A stretch of 32,508 nucleotides of DNA from Nemertoderma westbladi (taxonomy: Eukaryota; Xenacoelomorpha; Nemertodermatida; Nemertodermatidae), in the NCBI GenBank assembly GCA_032718475.1, contig JAUCBJ010009038.1, positions 1-32,508 on the forward strand, given 5' to 3'. Below are positions 1 through 9,500 of the stretch, piece by piece. Numbering within the stretch: position 1 is the stretch's first letter; every line of letters starts with the position of its first letter. The position numbers were made by a program, and so were the translations under genes. The notes below the pieces were generated by a model that made no database searches, was not told the origin of the DNA, and saw only the letters and a program-made list of their open reading frames with translations.

Positions 1-254
1 TATCTATATATGTCAATCCCAGCTGGACTATATGAACCGCATACAGGCGCCCGAGCTATCGGGCTTAACAATTCAATTTTAATTGGAATAATTGAATTAG
101 GACCGCGGTAACTATTTTCAGCTTGTATTATTGGAAACATTTTTTCATTACGGCGTATTTTACCTAAAAAAAGTCCGAAAAGAAAGGTAACAATGAATAA
201 TATATTTGAAAAAATGATCTTATCTATAGACTCAAGCTGCCCTAGTATTGCCAT
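1..254 (-). CDS. Partial dUTPase-like protein with N-terminal membrane segment (virus-like)
   Basis: The frame opens at the ATG at 254 and stays open for 84 codons to the window edge, so only the N-terminus is present. Residues about 16-31 form a hydrophobic segment (SNILFIVTFLFGLFLG) followed by KIRR, which suggests a membrane anchor. Residues about 63-83 carry an ARAP...SPAGIDIY stretch that matches motif I of trimeric dUTPases (P-x-RA...AGYDLY). That family hydrolyses dUTP to dUMP and pyrophosphate. Motifs II-V, including the catalytic aspartate and tyrosine, lie outside the window, so activity cannot be judged. A TATAAATA-like box lies 33-42 bp upstream. The gene diverges from the PC4-like ORF at 846, a compact arrangement typical of DNA viruses. 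The dUTPase call rests on one motif; a membrane anchor on a dUTPase would be unusual. Confidence 0.5.
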   Translation of the reverse strand, partial: MAILGQLESIDKIIFSNILFIVTFLFGLFLGKIRRNEKMFPIIQAENSYRGPNSIIPIKIELLSPIARAPVCGSYSPAGIDIYR

Positions 255-286
255 GTCGCTTAATCAATAATATTTTGACCAATGGG

Positions 287-296
287 TATATTTATA
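287..296 (-). promoter_or_regulatory. TATA-like box for the dUTPase-like ORF
   Basis: On the minus strand this reads TATAAATATA and ends 33 bp before the ATG at 254. The spacing would put the transcription start just upstream of the ATG. Confidence 0.4.
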
Positions 297-713
297 ATGG
301 GTGTGTCTTTAAAACGCCGCTCGCGCGCCGCAATCGTTCGTTTTTAGTAAATGTGATTACAGAAAAATATCTGTCGGGAGAGAAAAGTTTGCGATCCCGA
401 CATTAAATTAAATTCGCTCATGCTTAAAATTATGAAACTTCTAAGAAGCTACACAGTTAATACAGTTGACGTCAATCAATTTAACCGTGAGTAATATTCT
501 GTGGAATTTCGGGGGTGTGTCTTATAGAAATTTCTATCGGCCGCATTAATCGCCACCGCAAGGCTGTCACCACTTACGTCAACCAATTTAAGCGTAAATA
601 AATATTTCCCTTGAAATTTATAGGAAGTTTTTCAAAAAAATTCTCTCAGGACAATAGCGATTAATCCGGTTGAGCGGTTAAAATATACCCGTTTTCCCGA
701 TAGCCGATTATAT

Positions 714-721
714 TATAAATA
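714..721 (+). promoter_or_regulatory. TATAAATA box upstream of the PC4-like ORF
   Basis: TATAAATA is followed about 29 bp downstream by an initiator-like TCATTC. A start there would give a leader of about 100 nt before the ATG at 846. Confidence 0.4.
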
Positions 722-845
722 CGTCGTAAAATACTTTATTTTGTCATTCAGGTTAATTCATTCATTATCATATTTTTCGCACATTGTATAGCGCGATATT
801 ATTGTATTTTTATACTTAATTATTAATATTTCACAAAATTTGTTG

Positions 846-2138
846 ATGGAATCTGTGAAACCATCACAACCAAAAATGATGTCATTAAGCGGTAGCTCTA
901 CTGATAGCACGCCCGCCCCATACGTATCGGTGATTACAGGTAAGAGTGTGTGGGGCCTCGAGTGTTTGGGGGAAGGAATAGAAATAAAAGCATTTAACGG
1001 GAAATACGTTCGATTCAACCGTTGGGGTGATACCAAAGGACGCAACGTCGTACAAGAATCGGTAAGTCTTACTTACCAGAACATAAGATTCCTGTTTGAC
1101 TTCCTCAATTATAATAAAATAGCCGTTGAATATTACAAGGAATACACCCGAGGCAATTTGCTTATAACACCAATAAATCATGCGTACTTACGCATTGGGA
1201 AAAACGGCGCATCAATTTTTATCTCGCGAAAAATTCTAGATGTCTTACAAAACATCTACGGCAAAGTCGTTCTTTCCCGTATTGAACCAAAAAAGAAGGA
1301 AATTCATGATGAGAATTTTATGGAGTTCGAAGATTGTGGGTACATTGGATATATCTACGACTTTGAAGGGCAACGATTTGTCGGCGTTTGGGAAGCGGAT
1401 GATATAGGTAGACAGCGGAAGGGTGTTATATATTACGATGGGTTGAATCTCAGAGCGGATGAATTCTGTTTGCTCGACTTTAACATAGATAAGAATGTTA
1501 ACGAGAATATCGATGAGGTTAGTATGAGGTACACATCAACCGTTAACAAAAACGGGATATATTTGTCCCACAACTTCGACACCAAGGTTATTTTCATCCC
1601 TCGAAACAACGCAAATGTCGAGATAATTAAGCAATTACAGAAGTACGCGGACCGCGATATTCCGTCTGGGTGTGAGTTTCTACCGATTAAAAAGTTAGTT
1701 GTTGAGGCTGCGATTGATGAATTAGTGGACGAGGAACTAATGAAAGTGGTAATGCCGAACAACGCTAGTCAGCTGAAGACGTCCGAAGCAGTAAAAGTCG
1801 CTGCTAAGAAAATGGATGAGAAAAAAATCTGGTTGCCTGCGATTGCAGAAAATGAACGGGTAGACGGCGCTGAAAAAAAGAATGATTATAAGGATATTGA
1901 TACCCTCGTTGGGGGTGTGAGCGCTCAGATGAAGATGAAAACACCTAAAGCCATGAAAGAACAAGCGCTTAAGCGAAAAATTGATCTCATCGTGAATAAA
2001 ACACCTAGCTATGAGTATGAAGATATCAGCGACTTCGAAGAGGACATCGTCAATTATACGGATGATGGTGAAGACATTTTCAATGAAATCGAGACTAATG
2101 GGCAACCTCAAATAAAGAAGAATAAACATTCAGTGTGA
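846..2138 (+). CDS. Protein with two PC4-like segments, virus-like, otherwise unidentified
   Basis: An uninterrupted 430-residue frame starts at the ATG at 846; a TTG six bases upstream is also in frame but is not a convincing start. Residues about 45-90 read IEIKAFNGKYVRFNRW, then a short basic turn, then VSLTYQNIRFLFDFL. That order (beta strands, basic loop, serine-leucine, helix) is the pattern of PC4/p15 single-stranded-DNA-binding domains. A second copy of the pattern occurs at about 165-215 (EGQRFVGVWEADDIGRQRKG, then LNLRADEFCLL). The C-terminal third is charged and probably disordered, with lysine-rich and acidic stretches. PC4 domains occur in the cellular coactivator SUB1 and in some DNA viruses. 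The frame has no introns and no frameshifts. It sits head-to-head with the dUTPase-like ORF, so a role in viral transcription or replication is inferred, not shown. Confidence 0.6.
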   Translation: MESVKPSQPKMMSLSGSSTDSTPAPYVSVITGKSVWGLECLGEGIEIKAFNGKYVRFNRWGDTKGRNVVQESVSLTYQNIRFLFDFLNYNKIAVEYYKEYTRGNLLITPINHAYLRIGKNGASIFISRKILDVLQNIYGKVVLSRIEPKKKEIHDENFMEFEDCGYIGYIYDFEGQRFVGVWEADDIGRQRKGVIYYDGLNLRADEFCLLDFNIDKNVNENIDEVSMRYTSTVNKNGIYLSHNFDTKVIFIPRNNANVEIIKQLQKYADRDIPSGCEFLPIKKLVVEAAIDELVDEELMKVVMPNNASQLKTSEAVKVAAKKMDEKKIWLPAIAENERVDGAEKKNDYKDIDTLVGGVSAQMKMKTPKAMKEQALKRKIDLIVNKTPSYEYEDISDFEEDIVNYTDDGEDIFNEIETNGQPQIKKNKHSV

Positions 2139-2162
2139 ATCTTCGAGCGGTAGAAACTTTAT

Positions 2163-2172
2163 TATATAAATA
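2163..2172 (+). promoter_or_regulatory. TATATAAATA box upstream of the acidic ORF
   Basis: This TATA-like element follows the stop of the PC4-like ORF by 24 bp and precedes the next ORF by 79 bp (ATG 2251) or 163 bp (ATG 2335). It matches the boxes at 287 and 714. Confidence 0.35.
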
Positions 2173-2334
2173 GACCATGTTTCTGGTTGGTGTCATGGTA
2201 ACGGTTAAATTATTATTTGTGGGTTTAATGAATTATCGATTGAAATAAAAATGTTATATAGATTTAGTTATTTATTTATTTATTATACATGCATTTACCG
2301 GTATTTATTATTATTATTATTATACATATTATAC

Positions 2335-2775
2335 ATGGATGTGGTTAGAGAAGATGAGATTGTAGAGGATGAGATTGTGGAGGATGATGAGAGTATCGAG
2401 GATGATGAGATTGTGGAGGATGGGGATGATAATGAGAACGAAATGATACTGGTAGCAATGTATTTGACAGAAAAAGAAGAAGCGCGAGTGCAGAAATTGT
2501 TAGAGCCTAGGAATGCGTGGGAGGTGATAGAAAAAAAGTATTATATGGAAGAAGAGGCGAAGAAAAACAAGAGTGTGTGGGGGGAAGATTGGGAGTTGGA
2601 GATGGTGGCTGAGGGGGATAGGAGAGCAAAGGAGGCTGAGAGGTGCGCACGGGAGAAGGCAATGGAAGAAAGGATTGAGATGTTGATGGGAATGTTAGAG
2701 ATGTTAGGCGGTGGCGGAGGTAATGGCAATAATGTGGAGGATGTAGATAGCGAGGATAGTGGGATAAATGGGTGA
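2335..2775 (+). CDS. Acidic low-complexity protein, unidentified
   Basis: An intact 146-codon frame runs from the ATG at 2335. An earlier in-frame ATG at 2251 would add 28 hydrophobic, tyrosine- and leucine-rich residues that look like translated AT-rich spacer, so I prefer 2335. The N-terminus carries tandem acidic repeats (variants of DEIVED, residues about 6-35) from a GATGAGATTGTGGAG-type DNA repeat. The middle is a charged, probably helical and coiled-coil stretch (about 40-120). The end is a glycine run followed by DVDSEDSG. No family is recognised. It follows the PC4-like gene on the same strand. A decayed copy of its 3' end lies at 2955-3120. It could be a small viral or transposon-encoded protein, or a chance frame in purine-rich DNA. 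Confidence 0.4.
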   Translation: MDVVREDEIVEDEIVEDDESIEDDEIVEDGDDNENEMILVAMYLTEKEEARVQKLLEPRNAWEVIEKKYYMEEEAKKNKSVWGEDWELEMVAEGDRRAKEAERCAREKAMEERIEMLMGMLEMLGGGGGNGNNVEDVDSEDSGING

Positions 2776-2854
2776 GGTGGCGGAAGAAATTTTAAAATAG
2801 TAATGGTGATGGATTTAAGTATAATAATCAAATTTGTTGGTATAATGATAATAT

Positions 2855-3385
2855 TATAAATACAATAACCTTACTTCGCCGTAGCTCGCCCCACAACTCA
2901 TTAATGGCGCCCATATGCTAAGGCTTCACTCGCTTCATGGCTCGCCCCATTTTTTCAATGTTGGAAAGGAATGAAGGGGATGTTGGGTGATGGTGGTAGT
3001 GGTAATGATGTTGAGGATGAGGAAGAAGATTGGGCAGATGGTGATAGCGGGATAAGCGGGTGGGGTGGTGGGAGAAATTTTTAAATAAAGCGGCGCCGGA
3101 TTTAAGTAAATGATCAAATTAAAATAACCTTACTTCGATGCTATCACTCACTTCATGGCTCGCCCCATAGGTAGAATAATCAAATTAAAATAATATTATA
3201 AATACTATAACCTTATACTCACTTCGTGGCTCGCCCCACAACTTGTTGCGTAGTGATAAGTATAAATACAATAACCTTACTTCGATGCTATCACTCACTT
3301 CATGGCTCGCCCCCATAGGTAGAATAATCAAATTAAAATAATATTATAAATACCTTATTCTCACTTCGCGGCTCGCCCCCACAAC
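2855..3385. repeat. Tandem and dispersed GCTCGCCCC-type repeats
   Basis: Several copies of a unit of about 80-110 bp occur here. Each contains AATATTATAAATACnATAACCTTA followed by ACTCACTTCRTGGCTCGCCCC and often AGGTAGAATAATCAAATTAAAATA. Clear copies of the GCTCGCCCC core lie near 2885, 2940, 3157, 3230, 3307 and 3372. The same core reappears at 23097 and, inverted, at 28880, so it is a dispersed family as well as a local array. No coding frame is supported. Confidence 0.7.
2955..3120 (+). pseudogene. Diverged duplicate of the 3' end of the acidic ORF
   Basis: The order of words matches the end of the 2335-2775 ORF and its trailer. Each has GGATGTTG/GAGATGTTAG, then a GGTGG-TGG-AATGATG/GTGGAGGATG segment, then GATAGYGGGATAARYGGGTG, GGAGAAATTTT and GGATTTAAGTA. 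The stop codon and reading frame are not kept. It looks like a local duplication of about 165 bp followed by decay. Confidence 0.55.
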
Positions 3386-3944
3386 TTATTGCTTGACAAT
3401 ATTGGTAGCCGCCGTTAGTCTGTGTTTATTCACCTTTTTTAGTTGTTGCGTCTGTAATAGTCTATCATGTTAAAGACTTTTATAACAAACGTCTGCAACC
3501 CACTTACTATATTGGGTTTTACCTATTGCAGTTCAAGGTCAAACGCCAACCGGTAGACACGAATTAATTAAATTACTTCCGTCTGCGAACTGGCCTTATA
3601 CCGCATATGTCACATATACACAGTGGTGACATATGTTACATATGCACAATGGTAACCATGGTAACCATAGTAAGTGGGTGGGGCAACAATGGTAATCATA
3701 GTAAGTAGGCGGGGTAAGAATGGTAACCACGGTAACCATAGTAAGTGGGTGGAGCAACAATGGTAATTATAGTAAGAAAACTGCTAGTACTGCTATACTG
3801 CTTACCGGTAATGGTTTAATGGCCTAACCCCTGTTTTACTCTGGCAATAGTCTGACTCACAAATATTTAAAGCTACCGTATACAACAACTACTGAGTGTC
3901 GGTGTCACAGTGAAAACTACATCGAATAATCATACAGTTTTGCA
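3386..3944 (+). other. Probable 5' region of the LINE, with short direct repeats
   Basis: There is no ORF. Palindromic CATATGT/ACATATG words lie at 3604-3650. From 3651 to 3775 there are four degenerate copies of a unit of about 30 bp built on GGTAAYCATAGTAAGTGGGTGGGGCAA. The word TAGTAAGTAGGCGGGG at 3699-3714 recurs exactly at 10291-10306. As the next feature is LINE ORF1, this is the likely 5' UTR and internal promoter; the 5' boundary cannot be fixed without other copies. Confidence 0.4.
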
Positions 3945-4700
3945 ATGCCGCGCCCACGATCTGGTAACAGAAATACTGGACCATCCCCGCATCCGGCAAA
4001 CGGTGATGATACAGATGGTGAACAGGGTGGAACCGACTACTCGGGAAATTCATCGATTGAAACCCTAATCGCTGACCTTAGTAGAGAATTCAAAAGGGAG
4101 ATTTCGGTATTGAACGACAAAATCGATAAACTAACTAACCTTACTGAGGAAGTCGCTGAAGTGAAATACGAGAATACTATCCTTAAAGAAGAGCTTCAAA
4201 CCCTTAAAAAATCTCACGAGGACCTCGAACAATACACTCGACGCAATACCATACTTCTACACGGACTTAAAGAGGACCGACCGGTTAGCGAAACAGCTAA
4301 TGACCGACAATTTGTCGAGAAGCTTTTATCGCACTCAAGGTATGGCATCACAACAGGCCAGATCGACATCGTCCACCGTGTGGGAGCTAAACGAGACAAT
4401 CGCAACCGACCCATAATTATACGATTTATCGGACACGCCCAAAGGAACCAACTGCTCTACGTCCCCAAGAAAGACCACCCGGAACAAATGAAGGGGCTCT
4501 ACTTCACAGAGAACCTGATCCCACAGCGCGCTGCCATTCTCAATAAGGCGACGGACGCCAGGAGAAAACAACTGCTCCACTCCGCATACTCCCGAAATGG
4601 AAACGTATATGTCAAATACGACAGAGAGACCCCAGCAAAGCAGATCCCAACCGTGGACGCCCTAAATAATCTGCTGAAGTCGACTACTATTACAAAGTAG
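3945..4700 (+). CDS. LINE ORF1: coiled-coil, L1-ORF1-like nucleic-acid chaperone
   Basis: This is an intact 251-codon frame from the ATG at 3945. Residues 1-35 are hydrophilic and disordered. Residues about 38-95 form a heptad-rich charged helix (IETLIADLSREF, then ISVLNDKIDKLTNL and EELQTLKKSHEDLEQ) expected to oligomerise as a coiled coil. The segment beginning QYTRRNTILLHGLKE at residue 96 and running to about 235 matches the RRM plus C-terminal domain pattern of L1-type ORF1 proteins. These bind element RNA and act as nucleic-acid chaperones in the ribonucleoprotein particle. There are no frameshifts. It lies upstream of ORF2 but is separated from it by 1.87 kb, which excludes the overlapping or reinitiation arrangement common in LINEs. 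Confidence 0.8.
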   Translation: MPRPRSGNRNTGPSPHPANGDDTDGEQGGTDYSGNSSIETLIADLSREFKREISVLNDKIDKLTNLTEEVAEVKYENTILKEELQTLKKSHEDLEQYTRRNTILLHGLKEDRPVSETANDRQFVEKLLSHSRYGITTGQIDIVHRVGAKRDNRNRPIIIRFIGHAQRNQLLYVPKKDHPEQMKGLYFTENLIPQRAAILNKATDARRKQLLHSAYSRNGNVYVKYDRETPAKQIPTVDALNNLLKSTTITK

Positions 4701-4754
4701 CTCCAGAAAGATCGAGAATCGGAATGTATCGCAACCCTTTTTCACGGCTTTCTG

Positions 4755-6250
4755 TAACTAAATGTGTCAGCATTACACTATAATTTAAATATTACTTAAT
4801 AAATATAATATGAACGGTGTATATGGTATTTTAATATATACCTACTAAGTTTTCACTATCAAACTAAAATTTAGTATATACAAATATATGAACGGTGTAT
4901 ATGGTATTTTAATATATACCTACTAAGTTTTCACTATCAAACTAAAATTTAGTATATACAAATATATGAACGGTGTATATGGTATTTTAATATATACCTA
5001 CTAAGTTTTCACTATCAAACTGAGTAACTAAATGTGTCAGCATTACACTATGATTTAAATATTACTTAATAAATATAATTTAGTATATACAGATATATGA
5101 ACGGTGTATATGGTATTTTAATATATACCTACTAAGTTTTCACTATCAAACTAAAATTTAGTATATACAAATATATGAACGGTGTATATGGTATTTTAAT
5201 ATATACCTACTAAGTTTTCACTATCAAACTAAAATTTAGTATATACAAATATATGAACGGTGTATATGGTATTTTAATATATACCTACTAAGTTTTCACT
5301 ATCAAACTAAAATTTAGTATATACAAATATATGAACGGTGTATATGGTATTTTAATATAACTAAATGTGTCAGCATTACACTATGATTTAAATATTACTT
5401 AATAAATATAATTTAGTATATACAGATATATGAACGGTGTATATGGTATTTTAATATATACCTACTAAGTTTTCACTATCAAACTAAAATTTAGTATATA
5501 CAGATATATGAACGGTGTTTATGGCTTTTTAGTATATACCTACTAAGTTTACAATATCAAACTAAGTAACTAAATGTGTCAGCATTACACTATGATTTAA
5601 ATATTACTTAATAAATATAATTTAGTATATACAGATATATGAACGGTGTTTATGGCTTTTTAGTATATACCTACTAAGTTTACAATATCAAACTAAGTAA
5701 CTAAATGTGTCAGCATTACACTATGATTTAAATATTACTTAATAAATATAATTTAGTATATACAGATATATGAACGGTGTTTATGGCTTTTTAGTATATA
5801 CCTACTAAGTTTACAATATCAAACTAAGTAACTAAATGTGTCAGCATTACACTATGATTTAAATATTACTTAATAAATATAATTTAGTATATACAGATAT
5901 ATGAACGGTGTTTATGGCTTTTTAGTATATACCTACTAAGTTTACAATATCAAACTAAGTAACTAAATGTGTCAGCATTACACTATGATTTAAATATTAC
6001 TTAATAAATATAATTTAGTATATACAGATATATGAACGGTGTTTATGGCTTTTTAGTATATACCTACTAAGTTTACAATATCAAACTAAGTAACTAAATG
6101 TGTCAGCATTACACTATGATTTAAATATTACTTAATAAATATAATTTAGTATATACAGATATATGAACGGTGTTTATGGCTTTTTAGTATATACCTACTA
6201 AGTTTACAATATCAAACTAAGTAACTAAATGTGTCAGCATTACACTATGA
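4755..6250 (+). repeat. Nested 78-bp and 131-bp tandem repeats between the LINE ORFs
   Basis: A block starting TAACTAAATGTGTCAGCATT occurs at 4755, 5025, 5358, 5567, 5698, 5829, 5960, 6091 and 6222. The last five intervals are exactly 131 bp and nearly identical. A shorter module built on ATGAACGGTGTATATGG repeats every 78 bp at 4810, 4888 and 4966, again at 5097, 5175, 5253 and 5331, and at 5430 and 5508. The 131-bp unit therefore contains one 78-bp-type module, and the left half shows the module amplified alone. No ORF is present. Low divergence among the 131-bp copies points to recent expansion. Confidence 0.9.
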
Positions 6251-6573
6251 TTAAAATAAAAAATATACTAAATATGTATAATGTGTATATGAATGGTGTA
6301 TATGGTATTCTAGTATACCTATATATAGGTAGGTATATAGGTATATATAGGTAGCTTTGAACACTACTTTTTTTATTTTGCTAGAGTAGACTATCTGTCA
6401 GTGTTATAAATTTTTTATATTGGGCTATTGACTAATGGTAGCCGGTATTTTGTATACAATATAGCATAGAGGTATATCTGTCTATGCTACATATAATAGA
6501 TTTTTAGCTTAATAGTACGTATATATACATATTAGATAGGTATTGAACATTTTTTTTTTTTAGATAGAACCTT
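6251..6573 (+). other. Non-coding leader immediately upstream of LINE ORF2
   Basis: AT-rich, with a GGTATATA/TAGGTAGG microsatellite near 6310-6355 and a T11 run at 6551-6561 just before ORF2. No coding frame is supported. It may serve as an ORF2 leader or promoter; that is inference. Confidence 0.35.
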
Positions 6574-9500
6574 ATGTACCAAGGCAGTCACCCTTCGTGC
6601 GATTTTTGCTTCTCCCAAATAAATATTACAGAGAAACAATTTAACTGTACCCTTTGTCGCAATATATACCACGTACCCTGCGGAACACACTTAAGCACCT
6701 CTGATATACTAAACGGAAATACAACAGACAATAATTACTGTATATTCTGCAACCTAGAAATTTTCCCTTTTGCTGTAGTTCCAGACAATGACACTGACAT
6801 ATTTAACCAGTACTCGAACAGAGACGAGAGTTCTTTACCAACAGACTACACTGAGACAAACAACATATTTGAAGACATAGACCCGGACCAAAATATAAAC
6901 TCAAATAACACAGACGGTACATACTTTACAGAACAGAAATTTAATGAAGCTACATTCAAAAAATCACTACTGGTATACCACATAAACTGTAGGAGCCTAA
7001 ATAAAAACCTGACATCGACCATCGACTATCTCAACTTGCTCGACAAACGGTTTGATGTAATTACCTTTACAGAGACTTTTTTGACAGACGAAACTGACCT
7101 AACTACTTTAAATATAGACGGATACTCGCAACCATTAGTAGACAACAGACAGTATGGAAAACGGAGCCGTGGTGGAACTGCCATTTACGTAAAAAACGGA
7201 CTAGAATACACCTGCCATACGGACATAAACATTGAACGCTGCGAATCTTCCTGGGTCAGTGTTTCCCAATCTAAACAAAGTAACAGAAAACCCATTTTAA
7301 TTGGTACCATATATCGACCCGAATCATACAAATTATCAGATTTTTTGGAAAATTTAAATTGTACATTAGATGAAATTTCAAATAAAAATATAGATTCAAT
7401 TATAACCGGTGATTTCAACATTGACCTTCTACGAAAACAAAACACTAACAGTAGTACATATCTTCAAACACTCGAATCCAATTCATTTGAACAACTGATT
7501 AAAGTAGCCACTAGAATTACGCTCCACTCAAAAACCTTGATTGATCATATCTTTACCAATATAAAGGATAAAACCTTAACTCCGGGTGTTTTTCAAGCAG
7601 AAGTAGGGACAACCGATCACTTAGGAACCTTCATATCAATACAAAACACAGCATGTTTTTTTAATCCACCGGAATCCCGCTTCAAATACGACTTTTCAAA
7701 ATTCGACAAAAAACTATTTTTAAGCGATCTAACTAAGACAAACAGCTGGACATATAAAAACGAAAAAAATGAAGACAAATTCAACCAATTTTATGAAGAC
7801 TTTAAAAAAATTGCAAATTTTCATCTTCCAAAAAAGAAAATAAACAAGGACGAAATACCTAGGAAACCTTGGATGACCGAAGGTCTAATTAAATCTATTA
7901 AAACTAAAAATAAAATGTACGTATCCGTTACAAAAAATATGACCGAAGAAAAACTAACTCAATATAAAAAATATAGAAATAAACTGACTAAAACACTCAG
8001 ACAGGCTGAAAAATCATTTTACGAAAACGAATTTGAAAAAAACAAATCAAACATAAGAAAGACATGGCAGACTATCAACACCGCATTAAAAAAATCAACT
8101 GCAAAAAAATCCCCTAAAAAAATTATTATTGACGAAAATGGAAAGAAAAGGGAAATTACTGACCCAGAGAAGATATGCAACGTATTCAACAATCACTTTG
8201 CTACTGTAGGATCCAGACTAGCAAAAGATCTACCAACAACAAATCGTAACCCAACGAGATATATTAACCATTGTAAACCCAACTCCTTTTCACTCGTAGA
8301 AACGACAAATACCGAAACTATTTACAATATACTTGATCTTGACAACTCTCGATCCACCAACGACAGTTTCCCTATTAAATTAATTAAAACAGCAGCGTAT
8401 GATCTCGCACCGCACCTAACCTACCTAATTAATCTATCAGTTAAGCATGGCTTTTTTCCCTCTAATCTAAAATCAGCAAAAATCATACCTGTATTTAAAT
8501 CTGGCGATCCCACTGATAAAAACAACTATAGGCCTATATCATTATTACCTGTATTTAGCAAGCTTTTCGAACGAGTAATCAACAATCAACTACTATCCTA
8601 CTTAAACAAAAATTCAATACTATCAGACAGCCAGTACGGTTTTAGAACACACTCCACTACGACAGACGCCATACTCACGGTAACTGAGAGACTACTACAG
8701 ATACTAGACTCACAGGAATATGCTTGTCTAGTATCTATCGACCTTAAGAAAGCATTTGATACACTACAACACCAAATACTATTGGACAAACTAGACTGCT
8801 ATGGCATACGAGGCATCCCACACAAACTGCTGACTAGCTACTTACACAAGAGAACACATACCGTTGCTATAGGCAACTCTACTTCAGAATCAATACATGC
8901 TTCCTGCGGTACCCCACAGGGAGCAATACTGAGCGCAACACTGTTCCTACTGTACATAAATGACCTACCAAATTGTACTTCACTACTAACAACACTATTT
9001 GCGGACGACACGAATCTACTTTATTATCACTCAAACCCTGACACACTACAAGACACTATCACTACTGAACTTAGTAAACTTGATCAGTGGCTCACTGACA
9101 ACCAACTATCACTAAACCTTAAAAAAACAGAACACTTAATTATCACAAATAAAAAACACGCCAACATTGCAAATATAAAAATACGACAAACTCCTATTAA
9201 AAAAGTAATTCACACAAAATTTCTTGGAATATGGATAGACAATGAACTAACATGGAAAAATCACTGTGCCTACGTGCTTAAAAAAATTTCAAAATCTATA
9301 GGTATTTTCTTTAAACTTCGCTACATTCTACCACTACACATACTTAAACTACTTTACCACTCCCTTATACAACCATACATTACATACGGGATAGTGATCT
9401 GGGGAAATGCTCAACCTGCACACATTAACCCAATTAAAATTAAAGTTAACAAACTTATCAGAGCAGTTACTTTCAGTCACTACCAAAAACACGCACCACC

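Larger units (their letters stand above)
255..845. promoter_or_regulatory. Divergent intergenic region with short direct repeats
   Basis: This 591-bp spacer separates two divergently oriented ORFs and has no supported coding frame. It holds an imperfect 30-bp direct repeat (469-498 and 576-605, both starting ACGTCAAYCAATTTAA) and a second repeated word, GGGTGTGTCTT (299-309 and 513-523). TATA-like boxes lie at both ends, one per gene. The repeated ACGTCA words resemble CRE/ATF-type sites, but no factor can be assigned from sequence alone. Confidence 0.5.

Noticed and set aside
758-2129. Minus-strand ORFs at 758-1045, 885-1181, 1433-1762 and 1737-2129
   Set aside because: Antisense shadows of the PC4-like ORF or promoter spacer, without family motifs.
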